64,000 bases of DNA from Serratia sp. Ag1 (GCF_000743355.1 NZ_JQEI01000011.1:121791-185790); one strand, 5' to 3'. Counted from the first letter of the stretch, positions 1 to 9,283 are shown. Notes: generated from the letters alone by a model not told the origin. A program made the numbers and translations.

Positions 1-428
1 GCAAGCCTCTGCTGACCGGCGCGACCAACCCGGCCATCGCCGAGTGGTTGCAGCACGTCAGCCGCTATACCCTCAAGCTGTTGTTGCCGCGTTTTGCCAA
101 TGCCGATTTCGAAGAGTTCGCCACTGACAATGCGCGCCGTTATTTCAGCGATAAAAAACAGGCAGCGATCGGCGACTTTGCTACCCATCTGGCAGACAGT
201 GCGGACCTGATTGCGCTGCTGGATAGCGATCTGGTCAACCTTGCAGCGCTGATCCAATCCCCAGAAGCGGTTAACGGCACTCTTTCTACCGATGATATCA
301 ACCTGTTCCCGCTGTTACGTTCACTGTCGATCGTCGCTGGCGTTACGCTGCCAGACAACGTGGAAGCCTACCGTAACCGAATGGCACAACGCAGCGATAT
401 CCCGTTACTGCTCGATATGGAGCAGTGA
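1..428 (+). CDS. grxB: Glutaredoxin 2, C-terminal part (5' end outside window)
   Basis: The reading frame is open from the window edge (codons in phase from base 3) to the stop at 426-428, giving about 141 residues of a protein that is normally about 215. The visible part is the all-helical GST-like C-terminal domain of glutaredoxin 2; the thioredoxin-fold half with its CPYC site lies upstream. The text around residues 1-20 (KPLLTGATNPAIAEWL) and the end (SDIPLLLDMEQ) read as GrxB. Family knowledge: a glutathione-dependent cytoplasmic disulfide reductase. The internal TTG at 48 is not the start. The gene is co-directional with yceB, as in E. coli. Identification is by recall of the family, not by a search. 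Confidence 0.9.
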   Translation, partial: KPLLTGATNPAIAEWLQHVSRYTLKLLLPRFANADFEEFATDNARRYFSDKKQAAIGDFATHLADSADLIALLDSDLVNLAALIQSPEAVNGTLSTDDINLFPLLRSLSIVAGVTLPDNVEAYRNRMAQRSDIPLLLDMEQ

Positions 429-436
429 TTGTTCTG

Positions 437-466
437 TACCCAAAATAATTCGAATTATTTTGGGTA
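437..466. repeat. Perfect 30-bp palindrome built from two MITE ends
   Basis: The arms TACCCAAAATAATT (437-450) and AATTATTTTGGGTA (453-466) meet at a central CG, forming an uninterrupted palindrome just after the grxB stop. The arm sequence equals the terminal sequence of the dispersed element at 26399-26597 and of the half element at 49112. It therefore looks like two element ends fused without an interior. A transcript would fold into a long AT-rich hairpin, which could end or stabilise grxB mRNA. Its role is inferred. Confidence 0.6.
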
Positions 467-509
467 TTAGGGTATATAGCATTTCCGTTAGCAGTTTTAC
501 GAGGCACGA

Positions 510-1073
510 ATGAAGAAGATCCTGATGGGCGCTGCTGCCCTGATATTTGCTGGTGTGCTTACCGGTTGCAATCAACTGGCGCAATACAGCGTCAGTGAAC
601 AAGAAGTGAATGACTACCTGCAGAAGCACAACAATTATCAAAAACAGCTCGGTGTACCTGGGTTAGTCGATGCCAATATCGTTTTGACACAGTTACAAAG
701 CCAGATTGGCCGCAGCGAGCCGGGTAAAGTGGTGCTTTCTGGCAATGCCAAAGTCAACATCACGTCGATTCTTGGCCCACAGGAAGCAGAATTGCAGTTA
801 TCGCTAAAAGCGCAGCCGGTTTACGATCGCGAAAAAGGCGCTATCTTCCTGCGGGAAATGGAGTTGGTGGACTACAAGGTTCAACCAGAGAAAATAGATA
901 CGGTGATGAAAGCGCTCACGCCTTACCTGAGCCAGTCACTGAAAGCCTATTTCGATCAACAACCGGTTTATGTCCTCAACCCGGATAACAGTAAAACAGA
1001 AGCGCTGGCGCGCAAATTGGCCAAAGGGTTGGAAGTGAAACCGGGCCAATTGGTGATCCCGTTCACTGACTAA
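510..1073 (+). CDS. yceB: YceB-type lipoprotein, DUF1439
   Basis: 187-residue precursor. It has a short lysine-containing N-terminus, a hydrophobic stretch and a lipobox L-T-G-C with the lipidated Cys at residue 20, so it is a predicted lipoprotein. The residue after Cys is Asn rather than Asp, which favours sorting to the outer membrane. The mature part is a DUF1439 domain. Biochemical function is unknown in the family. It lies 81 bp after grxB with the palindrome in between and is followed by a hairpin terminator shared with the convergent ycdY. The ATG at 510 is preceded by TTACGAGGCACGA, a fair ribosome-binding site. Confidence 0.9.
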   Translation: MKKILMGAAALIFAGVLTGCNQLAQYSVSEQEVNDYLQKHNNYQKQLGVPGLVDANIVLTQLQSQIGRSEPGKVVLSGNAKVNITSILGPQEAELQLSLKAQPVYDREKGAIFLREMELVDYKVQPEKIDTVMKALTPYLSQSLKAYFDQQPVYVLNPDNSKTEALARKLAKGLEVKPGQLVIPFTD

Positions 1074-1078
1074 CCTTA

Positions 1079-1113
1079 ATAAGGCGCAGTATTCAACATT
1101 TACTGCGCCTTTA
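1079..1113. terminator. Bidirectional hairpin terminator between yceB and ycdY
   Basis: The arms AAGGCGCAGTA (1081-1091) and TACTGCGCCTTT (1101-1112) form an 11-bp stem with a 9-nt loop. It sits between convergent genes, with T-rich flank on the plus side and the mirrored A-rich flank on the other side. Confidence 0.75.
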
Positions 1114-1117
1114 AACA

Positions 1118-1696
1118 TCACTCTTCTTCGTCTGAACCTGCGTCTGCCTGCTCATAGTCCGCTAACTCGTCGCGCATCGCCGCAATCGCATCACGGGTAA
1201 TCAATGCCAAAGTGCGATAGAAACCGCTGGTGGCATGCGCTTCCACCTTGCCCAGAAAACGCCCACACCACGGCAGCAGAAACTCATCAAACAGCGTGAT
1301 TTGCGCCTGCGCTTCGTCTTCTTGCGATTGATCTTCCAGCCAAGAAGCTGCCAGCAAAAGTGAACCGAAATGATCGGCAGGGGCTTCACCCAACGGCATG
1401 CCACGCTGTTGCAGGAAAACGCGCACTTCGGCTTCGTTGCACCCTTCAACATAGGCAGAACGGAATGGCGGCACACTACACTCACTGCCAACAAACATCG
1501 CATTGAAATCAGCGGCCAACTGAGGAGCCTCACACTGCTGCTGCAGGCGTACCAACAGTTCGTCCTGCTCCAGTGGCCAATGCTGCTGAAGTTTACCTTC
1601 TTTGATCAGGGTAAACAGCGGTAACAGCAACGGATCCTGCGGTTGGCGATAAAACAGCGACCCCAGCACCCGGCAGACAACGGAAAACTCATTCAT
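1118..1696 (-). CDS. ycdY: YcdY, TorD/DmsD-family redox chaperone
   Basis: 192 residues from the ATG at 1696; a second in-frame ATG two codons upstream (1702) is less likely. The start MNEFSVVCRVLGSLFYRQP and the motif PPFRSAYVEG near residue 75 match the TorD-like family, specifically E. coli YcdY. The family binds Tat signal peptides and helps load molybdenum cofactor. YcdY has been linked to activation of the neighbouring YcdX phosphatase and to swarming in E. coli (established knowledge, recalled). The acidic tail (DAGSDEEE) is typical. ycdX lies just upstream, 41 bp away and co-directional, so the two probably share a transcript. Confidence 0.92.
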   Translation of the reverse strand: MNEFSVVCRVLGSLFYRQPQDPLLLPLFTLIKEGKLQQHWPLEQDELLVRLQQQCEAPQLAADFNAMFVGSECSVPPFRSAYVEGCNEAEVRVFLQQRGMPLGEAPADHFGSLLLAASWLEDQSQEDEAQAQITLFDEFLLPWCGRFLGKVEAHATSGFYRTLALITRDAIAAMRDELADYEQADAGSDEEE

Positions 1697-1737
1697 AATC
1701 AAGCCCTATTCAATACGGAAAATTTGCCGTGACGATG

Positions 1738-2475
1738 TCACAGATCCGCCAGTTCCGCAATCGCTGGCTTGCCACGCTGCTCAAGAAAATTCAGCAAACG
1801 ACGCGGTGACACATTCAAGACACGCCCCTGCGGGAAATTCACCTCTTGAATAATACGTTCACAGTGTTCAAATTGCCCCAGTGAGAAAGCCACATGTGAA
1901 TCAGAACCCAGCGCCAGCCAGCCCCCAGCATCACGCACCGCTGCGGCCACGGCCCGGCAATTGGCTTCGCTACCTTTGCGCGAATGCGTAAATGAAGAAT
2001 TATTCAGTTCCAACGCCACCTGATACTTCGCAGCCGCCGCAGCAACCGCAGCAATATCAATGGGATACTTAGGGTTACCCGGATGGCTGATGATATGCAC
2101 ATCTCCCTGCGCCATAGCGGCAATCATGGCTTCGGTATTGGCCGCCTTACCTTGCGGCGCAAAAACCGGCTCATGGAACCCGGCAATAATCAGATCGATT
2201 TCATTCAGCATCGGGCCGGTGCAGTCGATATCACCTGCCAGATTCTTGATGTTGGCTTCGATACCACGCAGGATCCCGACGCCATCCACCAAACGCGGCC
2301 AGACTCGCATATTCATAAAGTGCCAATAATGGGGCGCATCGGCCATGTCCGGCCCGTGGTCGGTGATGGCAAACAGCGTGATGCCTTTTTGCTTCGCCTC
2401 TGCAATATAGTCATGCAAAGTGCTGTAAGCATGGGTACTGGCGACGGTATGCATATGTAAATCAACGGGGTACAT
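1738..2475 (-). CDS. ycdX: YcdX, PHP-domain zinc phosphatase
   Basis: 245 residues, the usual length. The N-terminal metal motif DLHMHT (residues 5-10) and later ITDHGPD, FHEP, ISHPGNP and LGSDSHV provide the His/Asp ligands of the trinuclear zinc site of the polymerase and histidinol phosphatase (PHP) superfamily. Predicted cytoplasmic phosphatase; the physiological substrate is not settled. It is followed by its chaperone-like partner ycdY on the same strand. Start ATG at 2475 with an AGGAAAAATAATG context. Confidence 0.94.
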   Translation of the reverse strand: MYPVDLHMHTVASTHAYSTLHDYIAEAKQKGITLFAITDHGPDMADAPHYWHFMNMRVWPRLVDGVGILRGIEANIKNLAGDIDCTGPMLNEIDLIIAGFHEPVFAPQGKAANTEAMIAAMAQGDVHIISHPGNPKYPIDIAAVAAAAAKYQVALELNNSSFTHSRKGSEANCRAVAAAVRDAGGWLALGSDSHVAFSLGQFEHCERIIQEVNFPQGRVLNVSPRRLLNFLEQRGKPAIAELADL

Positions 2476-2587
2476 TATTTTTCCTTGTTATGTGCTTACC
2501 TATATTTATAGGGTTGCCAGGCACGGTGGGCCGGTCTGTTTCATCATAGCAGTTAACGCTGTCATCAGCAGCGCGAGCGGGAAGCTA

Positions 2588-3529
2588 TCAGTAGCCAAGC
2601 TGAAGATCAACCAGACCCGTAGGTGCTTTGCCCGCCTCAAGCGCCAGGATATTAGCCGCAATTTGGTCCATTGCCTGCTCGGGTAAGGTAATGGCAGAAA
2701 TATGCGGGGTGATAGTGACTCGCGGATGATGCCAAAACGGATGTGCTTGCGATAGCGGTTCGTTAACGAACACATCGAGCGTTGCCGCAGCGACTTGCCC
2801 CTGTTCAAGCGCCCGCAACAGATCGTTTTCCACCAGATGCGCCCCTCGCGCCAGGTTGAGCAAATAAGCCCCTGGTATTAGTTGCGCGAACAGTGAGCGA
2901 TTAAGGATCCCCACCGTTTCCGGCGTATTAGGCAACAGGTTGATCAGCAAGCGCGTGCCAGCAAGAAATGCCGTTAACTGTTCCTTGCCAACAAAGCTCT
3001 GTACCCCATGAAGTTGTTTGGCGCTACGGCTCCAACAACGCACCTGAAAGCCAAACTCCACTAACTTTTGTGCCACGCTTTTGCCCAACACGCCCGCACC
3101 GAGAATACCGATGGTGAAATCACACTGCTGATAAGGCTCCAGCGGTACCCAGCGTTGTTGCTGTTGCTGCATGAGATACTCATCAAAACGACGGAAATAG
3201 CGCAAGACGCAGGCCAGCGCATACTCCTGCATCTGCTGAGCCATACCGCTGTCCTCCAGGCGCATTAATGGCACACCGTCAGGCAGAGTACCGGGGTGTT
3301 GACGCTCCTGCGCAAGAATGGCATCAACCCCCGCACCCAAAGCAAATACCCCTTTCAGATCGCGGCGGTTGGCCAGCATCTCATACGGTTGCCGCCATAC
3401 CAGCGCATAATCTGCCGGATCTTTATCTCCTGCTCGCCACTGCCGCACATTAGCCTGCGGTAGGCGCTGTGTCATGCCCGCCAACCACTCCTGAGCTGCA
3501 AAGAAGGGATGATAAAAGATGATATTCAT
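2588..3529 (-). CDS. ghrA: Glyoxylate/hydroxypyruvate reductase A
   Basis: 313 residues, one longer than E. coli GhrA. A D-2-hydroxyacid dehydrogenase: the NAD(P)-binding motif GILGAGVLGKSVA is near residues 140-152, the catalytic Arg lies in NLARGAHLVE, the Glu in VFVNEPL and the His in ITPHISA. Reduces glyoxylate to glycolate and hydroxypyruvate to glycerate with NADPH in the cytoplasm. It sits beside the tRNA-Ser gene, the same adjacency as ghrA-serX in E. coli. Transcribed divergently from the tRNA. Confidence 0.94.
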   Translation of the reverse strand: MNIIFYHPFFAAQEWLAGMTQRLPQANVRQWRAGDKDPADYALVWRQPYEMLANRRDLKGVFALGAGVDAILAQERQHPGTLPDGVPLMRLEDSGMAQQMQEYALACVLRYFRRFDEYLMQQQQQRWVPLEPYQQCDFTIGILGAGVLGKSVAQKLVEFGFQVRCWSRSAKQLHGVQSFVGKEQLTAFLAGTRLLINLLPNTPETVGILNRSLFAQLIPGAYLLNLARGAHLVENDLLRALEQGQVAAATLDVFVNEPLSQAHPFWHHPRVTITPHISAITLPEQAMDQIAANILALEAGKAPTGLVDLQLGY

Positions 3530-3671
3530 TGCCTGGTTCCTTGGTTAGTGCTTGTTCCCTCAATTAACGCAGAGCTTGCCCCTGCCGAGGATTAAATTAC
3601 AGATGATCGTGCGTCAAATCAGCAGATTGCTGCAAGTTTAGCTAAACGCGCTCCGCGATGTAAGAAGAGTA

Positions 3672-3700
3672 TTGACGCTTGGAAAAGATTCTCCTACATT
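3672..3700 (+). promoter_or_regulatory. Promoter of the first tRNA-Ser gene
   Basis: The -35 box TTGACG (3672-3677) and -10 box TACATT (3695-3700) are separated by exactly 17 bp. A GC-rich stretch GCGCCC follows just before the expected start site, like the discriminator of stringently controlled stable-RNA promoters. The tRNA begins 40 bp downstream. Confidence 0.75.
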
Positions 3701-3739
3701 AGCGCCCATCGACAGCGTAATCGTTGCCGATGACAATAT

Positions 3740-3829
3740 GGTGAGGTGTCTGAGTGGCTGAAGGAGCACGCCTGGAAAGTGTGTATACGCGAAAGTGTAT
3801 CGAGGGTTCGAACCCCTCCCTCACCGCCA
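3740..3829 (+). tRNA. serX: tRNA-Ser (anticodon GGA)
   Basis: A 90-nt class II tRNA. The acceptor arms GGTGAGG and CCTCACC pair fully, G73 is the discriminator and CCA is encoded. The anticodon stem CACGC/GTGTG closes the loop CTGGAAA with anticodon GGA at 3774-3776. There is a long variable arm (TATACGCGAAAGTGTA), and the T-arm is GAGGG-TTCGAAC-CCCTC. It differs from the second copy at 41889 by a single base in the acceptor 3' strand. The symbol follows the ghrA-serX neighbourhood of E. coli. Confidence 0.97.
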
Positions 3830-4243
3830 TATTCGAAGAGAAAGCCTGAATTCACGTTCAGGCTTTTTTGCTTTTATATTCCCCGTACTGGGAGGGGTGA
3901 GAACCCTCGACAGGGTTCGACAAAATGGCACCGCCATTTTGGACGGCCAAATGCCGCCCGCAGGGTGAGCGCAGCGAATCAAGCCCGACCTCACCGCCAT
4001 ATTCAAAGAGAAAGCCTGAATTCGCGTTCAGGCTTTTTTGCTTTTATATTCCCCAAAAGAGAGGGGCGAGAATCCTCGACAGGGTTCGACAAAATGGCAC
4101 CGCCATTTTGGACGGCCAAAGGCCGCCCGCAGGGTGAGCGCAGCGAATCAAGCCCGACCTCACCGCCATATTCAAAGAGAAAGCCTGAATTCACGTTCAG
4201 GCTTTTTTGCTTTTATCTTCCCCGTACTGGGAGGGGTGAGAAT
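3811..4243 (+). repeat. tRNA-Ser-linked tandem repeat, three copies (array A)
   Basis: The tRNA 3' end plus its terminator is followed by two further units with periods of 170 and 169 bp: TCACCGCCAT begins at 3821, 3991 and 4160. In each unit the last 19 nt before the terminator (AAGCCCGACCTCACCGCCA) match the last 19 nt of the tRNA at 16 of 19 positions. Each unit also encodes three more hairpins: GAACCCT/AGGGTTC (3901-3918), AAAATGGC/GCCATTTT (3922-3940) and GGCC/GGCC. This matches the layout of the rtT repeats after E. coli tyrT. The array abuts the end of the convergent yhfS gene. Confidence 0.85.
3841..3872 (+). terminator. Rho-independent terminator of the first tRNA-Ser
   Basis: AGCCTGAA (3843-3850) pairs with TTCAGGCT (3857-3864) and is followed by a T-run. 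The same hairpin recurs at about 4013 and 4183 inside the downstream repeat units, so the tRNA is followed by three terminators in series. Confidence 0.85.
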
Positions 4244-5338
4244 CTAAACCACAGCAGCCTGACAGCTTTCACGCAGTATGCGCAGAATACTGTCTGCACC
4301 GCTGCGATTGGGGTTGATCCTGATCATGCGCTGTTCCAGGCTGGGATCGGCCTGGCGGAAAGTGCCGGAAACCCGATAAAACAGAGGTGGGATCTCATAC
4401 TTGGACTCAGCGCCAACAGGGTAAGGCAATGCCCCCAGTTGCTGCGCGTGCAGCAACACAGCCTCGGCGATCGGTTGATGAAACTCCACCAGCAACACTT
4501 TAGATTGCGCATTTGCCAGCAACGCCTGTTTTATCTGTGGTATTTCGCCCTGATTCAAGCGGTGCACCAATTCTTCATTCACCCGTGCCTGAACCGCATG
4601 CATAACCGGGGCGAACGTCAGCCCGCGCAACACCGCCATCGCCTGAAACCCTTGGATCTGGCTACCGCCAGAATACATGTTGTTGCGAATGGCGCTGATG
4701 GCCTGCTGCTGCCCCACCACTACACCAACCCCCTCAGGGCCAAACAGCTTAAAGCTGGAGAAGGTCGATAACGTTGCCCCTTGTTCGCAACCAATCTTCG
4801 CCACTTTCATCACCGCGTAGTTATCATCAACCACCGATGGGATCGCCAGTTGGTTCAACTGATGGATAACCGCCCCCAAATCATAGCTATCATCAATTTT
4901 CTGACGGGTATGTTGCACCAACGCGGCCACCGGGCGGTGCTCACGCACCGCTTGGGCAATCTGCTCCGGCTGATTGAAATCAGCCCGGATCAAGCGTAAC
5001 CCCATTTGCTCAATAATCACCTGGCTGGTGGGGTAAATGGGCGCATCGTGGATCAACAGGCTGTCACCGCATTTAAGCAACGCTGCCAGCCCACAGCGGA
5101 TCGCGCCAGTACCGGCACCACTCACCAGCACTGCGGCTTCGGCAGCAAAAAACTGGGCGATAACCGCTTCAACCTGCCGAGTTATTCTGGGCTGATTAAG
5201 CCCAGGCGCGAGCCCCAAATCCCCTTGGGTCAAAAACTCGGCCCCGGGGAAATGACGGCAGATGGTATCCACCAGCCGGAATTGGGCCTGCTGAGCCTGC
5301 TCCATATCCATGCTGGTGAGTGGAAAAGTCCTGATCAT
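4244..5338 (-). CDS. yhfS: YhfS-like PLP-dependent fold-type I enzyme
   Basis: 364 residues, close to E. coli YhfS (about 361). The fold is that of cystathionine-gamma-synthase/aminotransferase class V enzymes. GAGTGAIRCGLAALL near residue 75 binds phosphate of PLP, VVDDNYAVMK near 195 supplies the Asp, and STFSSFKLFGPEGVG near 225 contains the probable Schiff-base Lys. Substrate unknown. It is the last gene of the yhf operon, and its stop lies directly at the edge of repeat array A. Confidence 0.88.
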   Translation of the reverse strand: MIRTFPLTSMDMEQAQQAQFRLVDTICRHFPGAEFLTQGDLGLAPGLNQPRITRQVEAVIAQFFAAEAAVLVSGAGTGAIRCGLAALLKCGDSLLIHDAPIYPTSQVIIEQMGLRLIRADFNQPEQIAQAVREHRPVAALVQHTRQKIDDSYDLGAVIHQLNQLAIPSVVDDNYAVMKVAKIGCEQGATLSTFSSFKLFGPEGVGVVVGQQQAISAIRNNMYSGGSQIQGFQAMAVLRGLTFAPVMHAVQARVNEELVHRLNQGEIPQIKQALLANAQSKVLLVEFHQPIAEAVLLHAQQLGALPYPVGAESKYEIPPLFYRVSGTFRQADPSLEQRMIRINPNRSGADSILRILRESCQAAVV

Positions 5339-5357
5339 GCTTCACCTCATGCGGCAA

Positions 5358-6707
5358 TCAGCCAATGCCGACAATCTGAATAATGTTGGCCAGAATGCCC
5401 ACGATGATCGTGGCAATCGGCCCGATAGCCATCTCGACCAGTGGCCGCTTCGACGTGCGGTTCAGCAGATAAAGCCCTGCCACCACCATAAAGCCCATGC
5501 CCGGCAGGATAGCGTTTGAGGCAATCATCCCCCCAACCAGCAACGACACTTCCAGCATCTTGGTGATCGCGGTACGGATATGGTCACCACAGGCTTTGAC
5601 GCCAGGGTATTTATCCAGCCCGATCGCGATTTTGGTCAGTAACTGGATCTCCATCAGCATAATGACGCAGCCCGCAATAAAGGCTATCCACGGGTTATTG
5701 GTCGCCAGACCAGCAACGAAGACAAACTTCATCCCATCGGGGCTGTAAACGCCTGTCGCAATGGCGGTCATGCCCACCAAGGGGACAAAACTGATGGCAC
5801 GTGCCAGCGCCACCAACATCGCACTGGTTTGCTCACCATGGGCCATCAATTGCAGTGATACCGGCCCTTCTGCCAGCAGGCTGAAGGACATGGTTGCCGC
5901 CACCGCCGTCAGCCCGCCGCTCAGCACCAGCAGCCATTTATTCTTCTGAATACGTTCGATACGGCTGGAAAACAGCCCCACCAGCATTTCATTCGCCCCT
6001 GGTTGTTGGCTGTCGGTCGGCTGTGCCGGGCGTTCTTTCATGGCAAAGTAGAACATGGCGATCATGGAAAGCAGCAGCGCGCTGCCATTGGGATCAAGCT
6101 TGACAGGGTTGGCAATCAAACCACCAAAGCTGAGGTTGCCGACAGCCTGTGTGGCAAGATACCCCACTAGCGTTGCCAGCAGCACCCAGATCCCTTTGCG
6201 GTAACCATATTGATAACCCACCACAATAGCCGGGAACAGGGCGAAACAGGCCACAATAGGATCGCCCACTTTGCCCAGATTACTCATAAAGTTTACCGGC
6301 ATATGGCTGAAGAGCTCGACCACCGAACGTAACCCGGTCAGCAAAGCAATCGCGTACAGCGCGCCAATCACGCCAGACAACACCAACCCTTTGCGGCTGT
6401 CGGCACTCCAAACGCCGATAACATCAGTCCCGAGCAGCAGGCTATGCACCAGAATAATCGGTGCAGTGAGAGAAAACGGCAGCCCGAAGCCGATAATCAG
6501 CCCAAAGCTCAACGCAAAACTGGTGGCCGCCAGTGCCTTGCGGCTCATGCGCCCTTCCAGATATTCAGGCATCAGCGGGCGCAAACCATCATGAAATACT
6601 GCAATCCCCCGGTTAGCCATCATGGCGGAAATCGCCCCGATCAGCGCCAATAGCCCTGCTTTAGTCGGGTCGATCTCAAGCAGTCGCATTAAAAATGAGT
6701 GTTCCAT
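5358..6707 (-). CDS. yhfT: YhfT-like inner-membrane transporter
   Basis: 449 residues with about ten to twelve hydrophobic segments (for example residues 14-36, 57-100 and 110-130, and the last 45 residues), so an integral inner-membrane protein. Length and neighbours match E. coli YhfT, an uncharacterised predicted transporter. It lies 10 bp after yhfU and 19 bp before yhfS and probably imports the substrate of this pathway (inference from the operon). Confidence 0.86.
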   Translation of the reverse strand: MEHSFLMRLLEIDPTKAGLLALIGAISAMMANRGIAVFHDGLRPLMPEYLEGRMSRKALAATSFALSFGLIIGFGLPFSLTAPIILVHSLLLGTDVIGVWSADSRKGLVLSGVIGALYAIALLTGLRSVVELFSHMPVNFMSNLGKVGDPIVACFALFPAIVVGYQYGYRKGIWVLLATLVGYLATQAVGNLSFGGLIANPVKLDPNGSALLLSMIAMFYFAMKERPAQPTDSQQPGANEMLVGLFSSRIERIQKNKWLLVLSGGLTAVAATMSFSLLAEGPVSLQLMAHGEQTSAMLVALARAISFVPLVGMTAIATGVYSPDGMKFVFVAGLATNNPWIAFIAGCVIMLMEIQLLTKIAIGLDKYPGVKACGDHIRTAITKMLEVSLLVGGMIASNAILPGMGFMVVAGLYLLNRTSKRPLVEMAIGPIATIIVGILANIIQIVGIG

Positions 6708-6717
6708 GGCAACAGCC

Positions 6718-7080
6718 TCACAAAGAGAACAGCGTGTTAATGATCACCGGCACCACCGCATCAATGTCTTGCCCCGTAAAGCCGAAAGCAATCTTGCCCG
6801 CTTTAATGCAGGCGGCGATCTCCTCGTCGGACAGGATCTTGCCTGGCATGCCCACAGTGGCGCATTTATCCATGCCGATAATGGCGATCGCCATCGCCAG
6901 CGCGCCGCCACCTCCGGTATTGCAGGCACCCAGATAGATATCGGCCTGCCCGCTTTTGATGCTCATTGCAGCTTCGATATCGTTCATAATGCTGATAGAC
7001 GTTGCTTTCTCACCAGCAAAACGGCGTACGGTATCGGCAATTTTTTCTTTTTCGATCTGGCCACCAATTACAAATTTCAT
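6718..7080 (-). CDS. yhfU: YhfU-like protein, DUF2620
   Basis: 120 residues. A small soluble alpha/beta protein with the glycine-rich motif CNTGGGGALAMAIAI near residues 53-67, characteristic of DUF2620/YhfU. Function unknown. The glycine loop resembles the substrate loops of PTS-like or carrier-subunit proteins. It directly precedes the YhfT membrane protein (10 bp apart), which suggests a functional pair. Confidence 0.85.
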   Translation of the reverse strand: MKFVIGGQIEKEKIADTVRRFAGEKATSISIMNDIEAAMSIKSGQADIYLGACNTGGGGALAMAIAIIGMDKCATVGMPGKILSDEEIAACIKAGKIAFGFTGQDIDAVVPVIINTLFSL

Positions 7081-7157
7081 CTATTTTTCCTTTTTATTCA
7101 GTTAACTAGCGGTATCCTAACAATGCCCGTTACAGCTTGAATGACGATGGGCAGCTA

Positions 7158-8051
7158 TCAGTTAAAAAATCGAGCCGGGTTATCACGCAACATCAGGTCG
7201 ACATCACGTTGCGACAGACCGGCTTCAAGCAACATCGGCACAAAGGTGTGCAACAGATAGGCGAAGCCGATCCCACCGTTGCCCTTTAAATGGGAACGCC
7301 GGGTAATATCCATTGAGAGCATCACCTGTCCCAGTTGGCCGCGCTCAGCAATCGCTTTCAGCATCGCCACCCGTTTGCTGTCGGGGTAATAGTTGTTTTT
7401 GCCGATGGTATCGAACTGCACCCAGGCACCTTGGTCCAAAATCGGCAGAATGATGTCCAGGTTGTCGGTAAGATCGCAGTGCCCGATCACAATGTGTTCG
7501 GCAGGCACACCAAAGCGTTGCAGCAGTTGTAACTGCTCATAGCCCATGGTGCTGAGGGTGGTATGGGTCGATATTGGCCTGCCCGTCCGTTGATGGGCCT
7601 GAGCGGCAGCAGCAAACACTCGCCGCTCGTCATCAGTAATTCTCCCTCGGCTGGAGCCAATTTCTGCGATCACTCCGGCTTTCATCGCCGTGCCATCAAT
7701 GCCATGTTCAATCTCGCTGCACATTTCCGCCGCAATTTGCGCTTCGCTGAGTTGTGCCAGGTGTGCAGGATAGAATGCCTGCTGGTAATAACCGGTAGAG
7801 GCGATAATGTTCATCCCGCTGTCCCGCATCAATGCCTGTAAAAAATCGGCATTACGCCCCATGTAACGGTTGGTCATTTCCACAATGTTGCGCACCCCGA
7901 GTGCGAACAGTTCACGCATTTCCTGGCAGATCAGATCATATTGACCCAACTTACAGTCGAGATCGTTTTTGCCACCGGAGAGATCAATATGCAGATGTTC
8001 ATGCACATAGGTGTAACCGGTGTCATCGATCCAGCGTTTCGCGTTTGTCAT
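7158..8051 (-). CDS. php: Phosphotriesterase-homology protein Php
   Basis: 297 residues, amidohydrolase superfamily. The HxH metal motif is seen as [10 protein letters not shown] (residues 15-24), with later His ligands in ISTHTTLS and VIGHCDLTD and the Asp in LSMDITRRS. In bacterial phosphotriesterases a carboxylated Lys or a Glu bridges the metals; here VIAEIGSS suggests Glu. The family includes hydrolases and lactonases; this member has no firm substrate. Its start overlaps the yhfW stop by 4 bp, implying translational coupling. Confidence 0.9.
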   Translation of the reverse strand: MTNAKRWIDDTGYTYVHEHLHIDLSGGKNDLDCKLGQYDLICQEMRELFALGVRNIVEMTNRYMGRNADFLQALMRDSGMNIIASTGYYQQAFYPAHLAQLSEAQIAAEMCSEIEHGIDGTAMKAGVIAEIGSSRGRITDDERRVFAAAAQAHQRTGRPISTHTTLSTMGYEQLQLLQRFGVPAEHIVIGHCDLTDNLDIILPILDQGAWVQFDTIGKNNYYPDSKRVAMLKAIAERGQLGQVMLSMDITRRSHLKGNGGIGFAYLLHTFVPMLLEAGLSQRDVDLMLRDNPARFFN

Positions 8052-9283
8052 AGCGTGCTCCAGTGCCGATCGTGCGGCCTGATGAGTGGCAGGAATGAGC
8101 GGCCATTCTGCGGGGCGGGAGCATGGAAGAAATCACAGACGGTGGCACCAATATCCGACAGCGTGCTGCGTAACCCCAATTCCCCGGCAGACGCACCTTG
8201 GCGATAAACCAGCAGTGGCACCTTTTCCCGCGTGTGTTTACTGTGGCCAATCGTTGGGTCATTGCCGTGATCGGCTGTGACGATCAGGCAATCCTCTGCG
8301 GCTAAACTCAGTAATATCTTCTCCAGATAACCATCCACCAGTTGCAGGCGATCGAGGTAACGCTCCACGCTCTGGGCATGGCCAGCAAGATCGGTCTCCT
8401 GAATATTGGTGCAGATAAAACGGTCCCCCGGTTTCTGCAATTCAGCGAGCGTGATGTCCAAGATAGTCTGGCTATCCACCAAATCCTGATAGCTGGTGCC
8501 ATGCGGGTTATCTACGATATCGGCGACCTTGCCGATCAGTACCGTGCTGATGCCTACCTGGTGCAATTTCTGCGGCACCTGTACAGCAGCATCGACGCCA
8601 TACCCCATGTGCTGCACCTGAAACCCCTGCTCATAGGCACCCGACGCGGGGGCATTAATGCCGATGTACTGGTCTTGCCGACTCTCTGCCGCCCGGTGGA
8701 TGCGTTGGTTGTCGCCAATCAGCCCGCCAAAGGCAATCACCCGGGCCACCTTGACCTGCTCGCGCACCATGCGGCCAATTTTCTTGACCTCGTCGAACGG
8801 GATCTGCGTCAGATTGGCGGTCACATTAAATACCAGGCCTGGATCGGCCTCGATATTGTCCCCCACCGCTACCGCCTCATTCACCCACAGGTATTGCAAC
8901 CGCTCACCGATACGCATTACTGAGTAGCCTGCCTGTTGCAAAGCCGCTTCGACCGAATCGATTACCGATGAAAAAGGAATACACAACGGAGCTTGTGGTT
9001 GGGTACCCATGATTTCCTGGTGCCCCATAAAGGTATCGCCCCCTTCATGCTGAAGATTGGCGGTGCCAAACAGCGCGCTGGCGCAAGGCTGCATGATATT
9101 GGCTTGAAAACCCAGAGCATTAATCAATCCCAGCCGTTCCAGCGTTGGCAAACGGATCTCAGGATAGGCCTGCAAAATATGGCCACAGGTATTGGCACCC
9201 ATGTCCTGAGGCCGTTCCTGCGCAACATCTTCCATGGCACCAACGCCGAAGCTGTCAATCACCAGAACCAGAAACTTAGCCAT
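8048..9283 (-). CDS. yhfW: YhfW-like phosphopentomutase-family enzyme
   Basis: 411 residues, alkaline-phosphatase superfamily (metalloenzyme domain of DeoB). The first metal Asp is in [10 protein letters not shown] (residues 7-16). The nucleophile Thr is probably in [15 protein letters not shown] near 80-95. Late metal ligands are in [20 protein letters not shown] near 330-350. It probably moves a phosphate on a pentose-like or polyol substrate. It overlaps yhfX (8 bp) and php (4 bp), so the three are tightly coupled. Confidence 0.88.
   Translation of the reverse strand: MAKFLVLVIDSFGVGAMEDVAQERPQDMGANTCGHILQAYPEIRLPTLERLGLINALGFQANIMQPCASALFGTANLQHEGGDTFMGHQEIMGTQPQAPLCIPFSSVIDSVEAALQQAGYSVMRIGERLQYLWVNEAVAVGDNIEADPGLVFNVTANLTQIPFDEVKKIGRMVREQVKVARVIAFGGLIGDNQRIHRAAESRQDQYIGINAPASGAYEQGFQVQHMGYGVDAAVQVPQKLHQVGISTVLIGKVADIVDNPHGTSYQDLVDSQTILDITLAELQKPGDRFICTNIQETDLAGHAQSVERYLDRLQLVDGYLEKILLSLAAEDCLIVTADHGNDPTIGHSKHTREKVPLLVYRQGASAGELGLRSTLSDIGATVCDFFHAPAPQNGRSFLPLIRPHDRHWSTL

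Noticed and set aside
3740..4243. CRISPR array
   Set aside because: Only three units of about 170 bp with no short repeat-spacer structure and no cas genes.
3746..4771. 341-codon open frame beginning inside the tRNA-Ser ([17 protein letters not shown]...) and running through the repeats
   Set aside because: It reads tRNA, terminator and repeat sequence and then the antisense of yhfS. A similar frame exists at the second tRNA. This is a well-known annotation artefact of tRNA-Ser genes.
6622..7140. 172-codon plus-strand ORF over yhfT/yhfU
   Set aside because: Antisense shadow of two well-supported genes.
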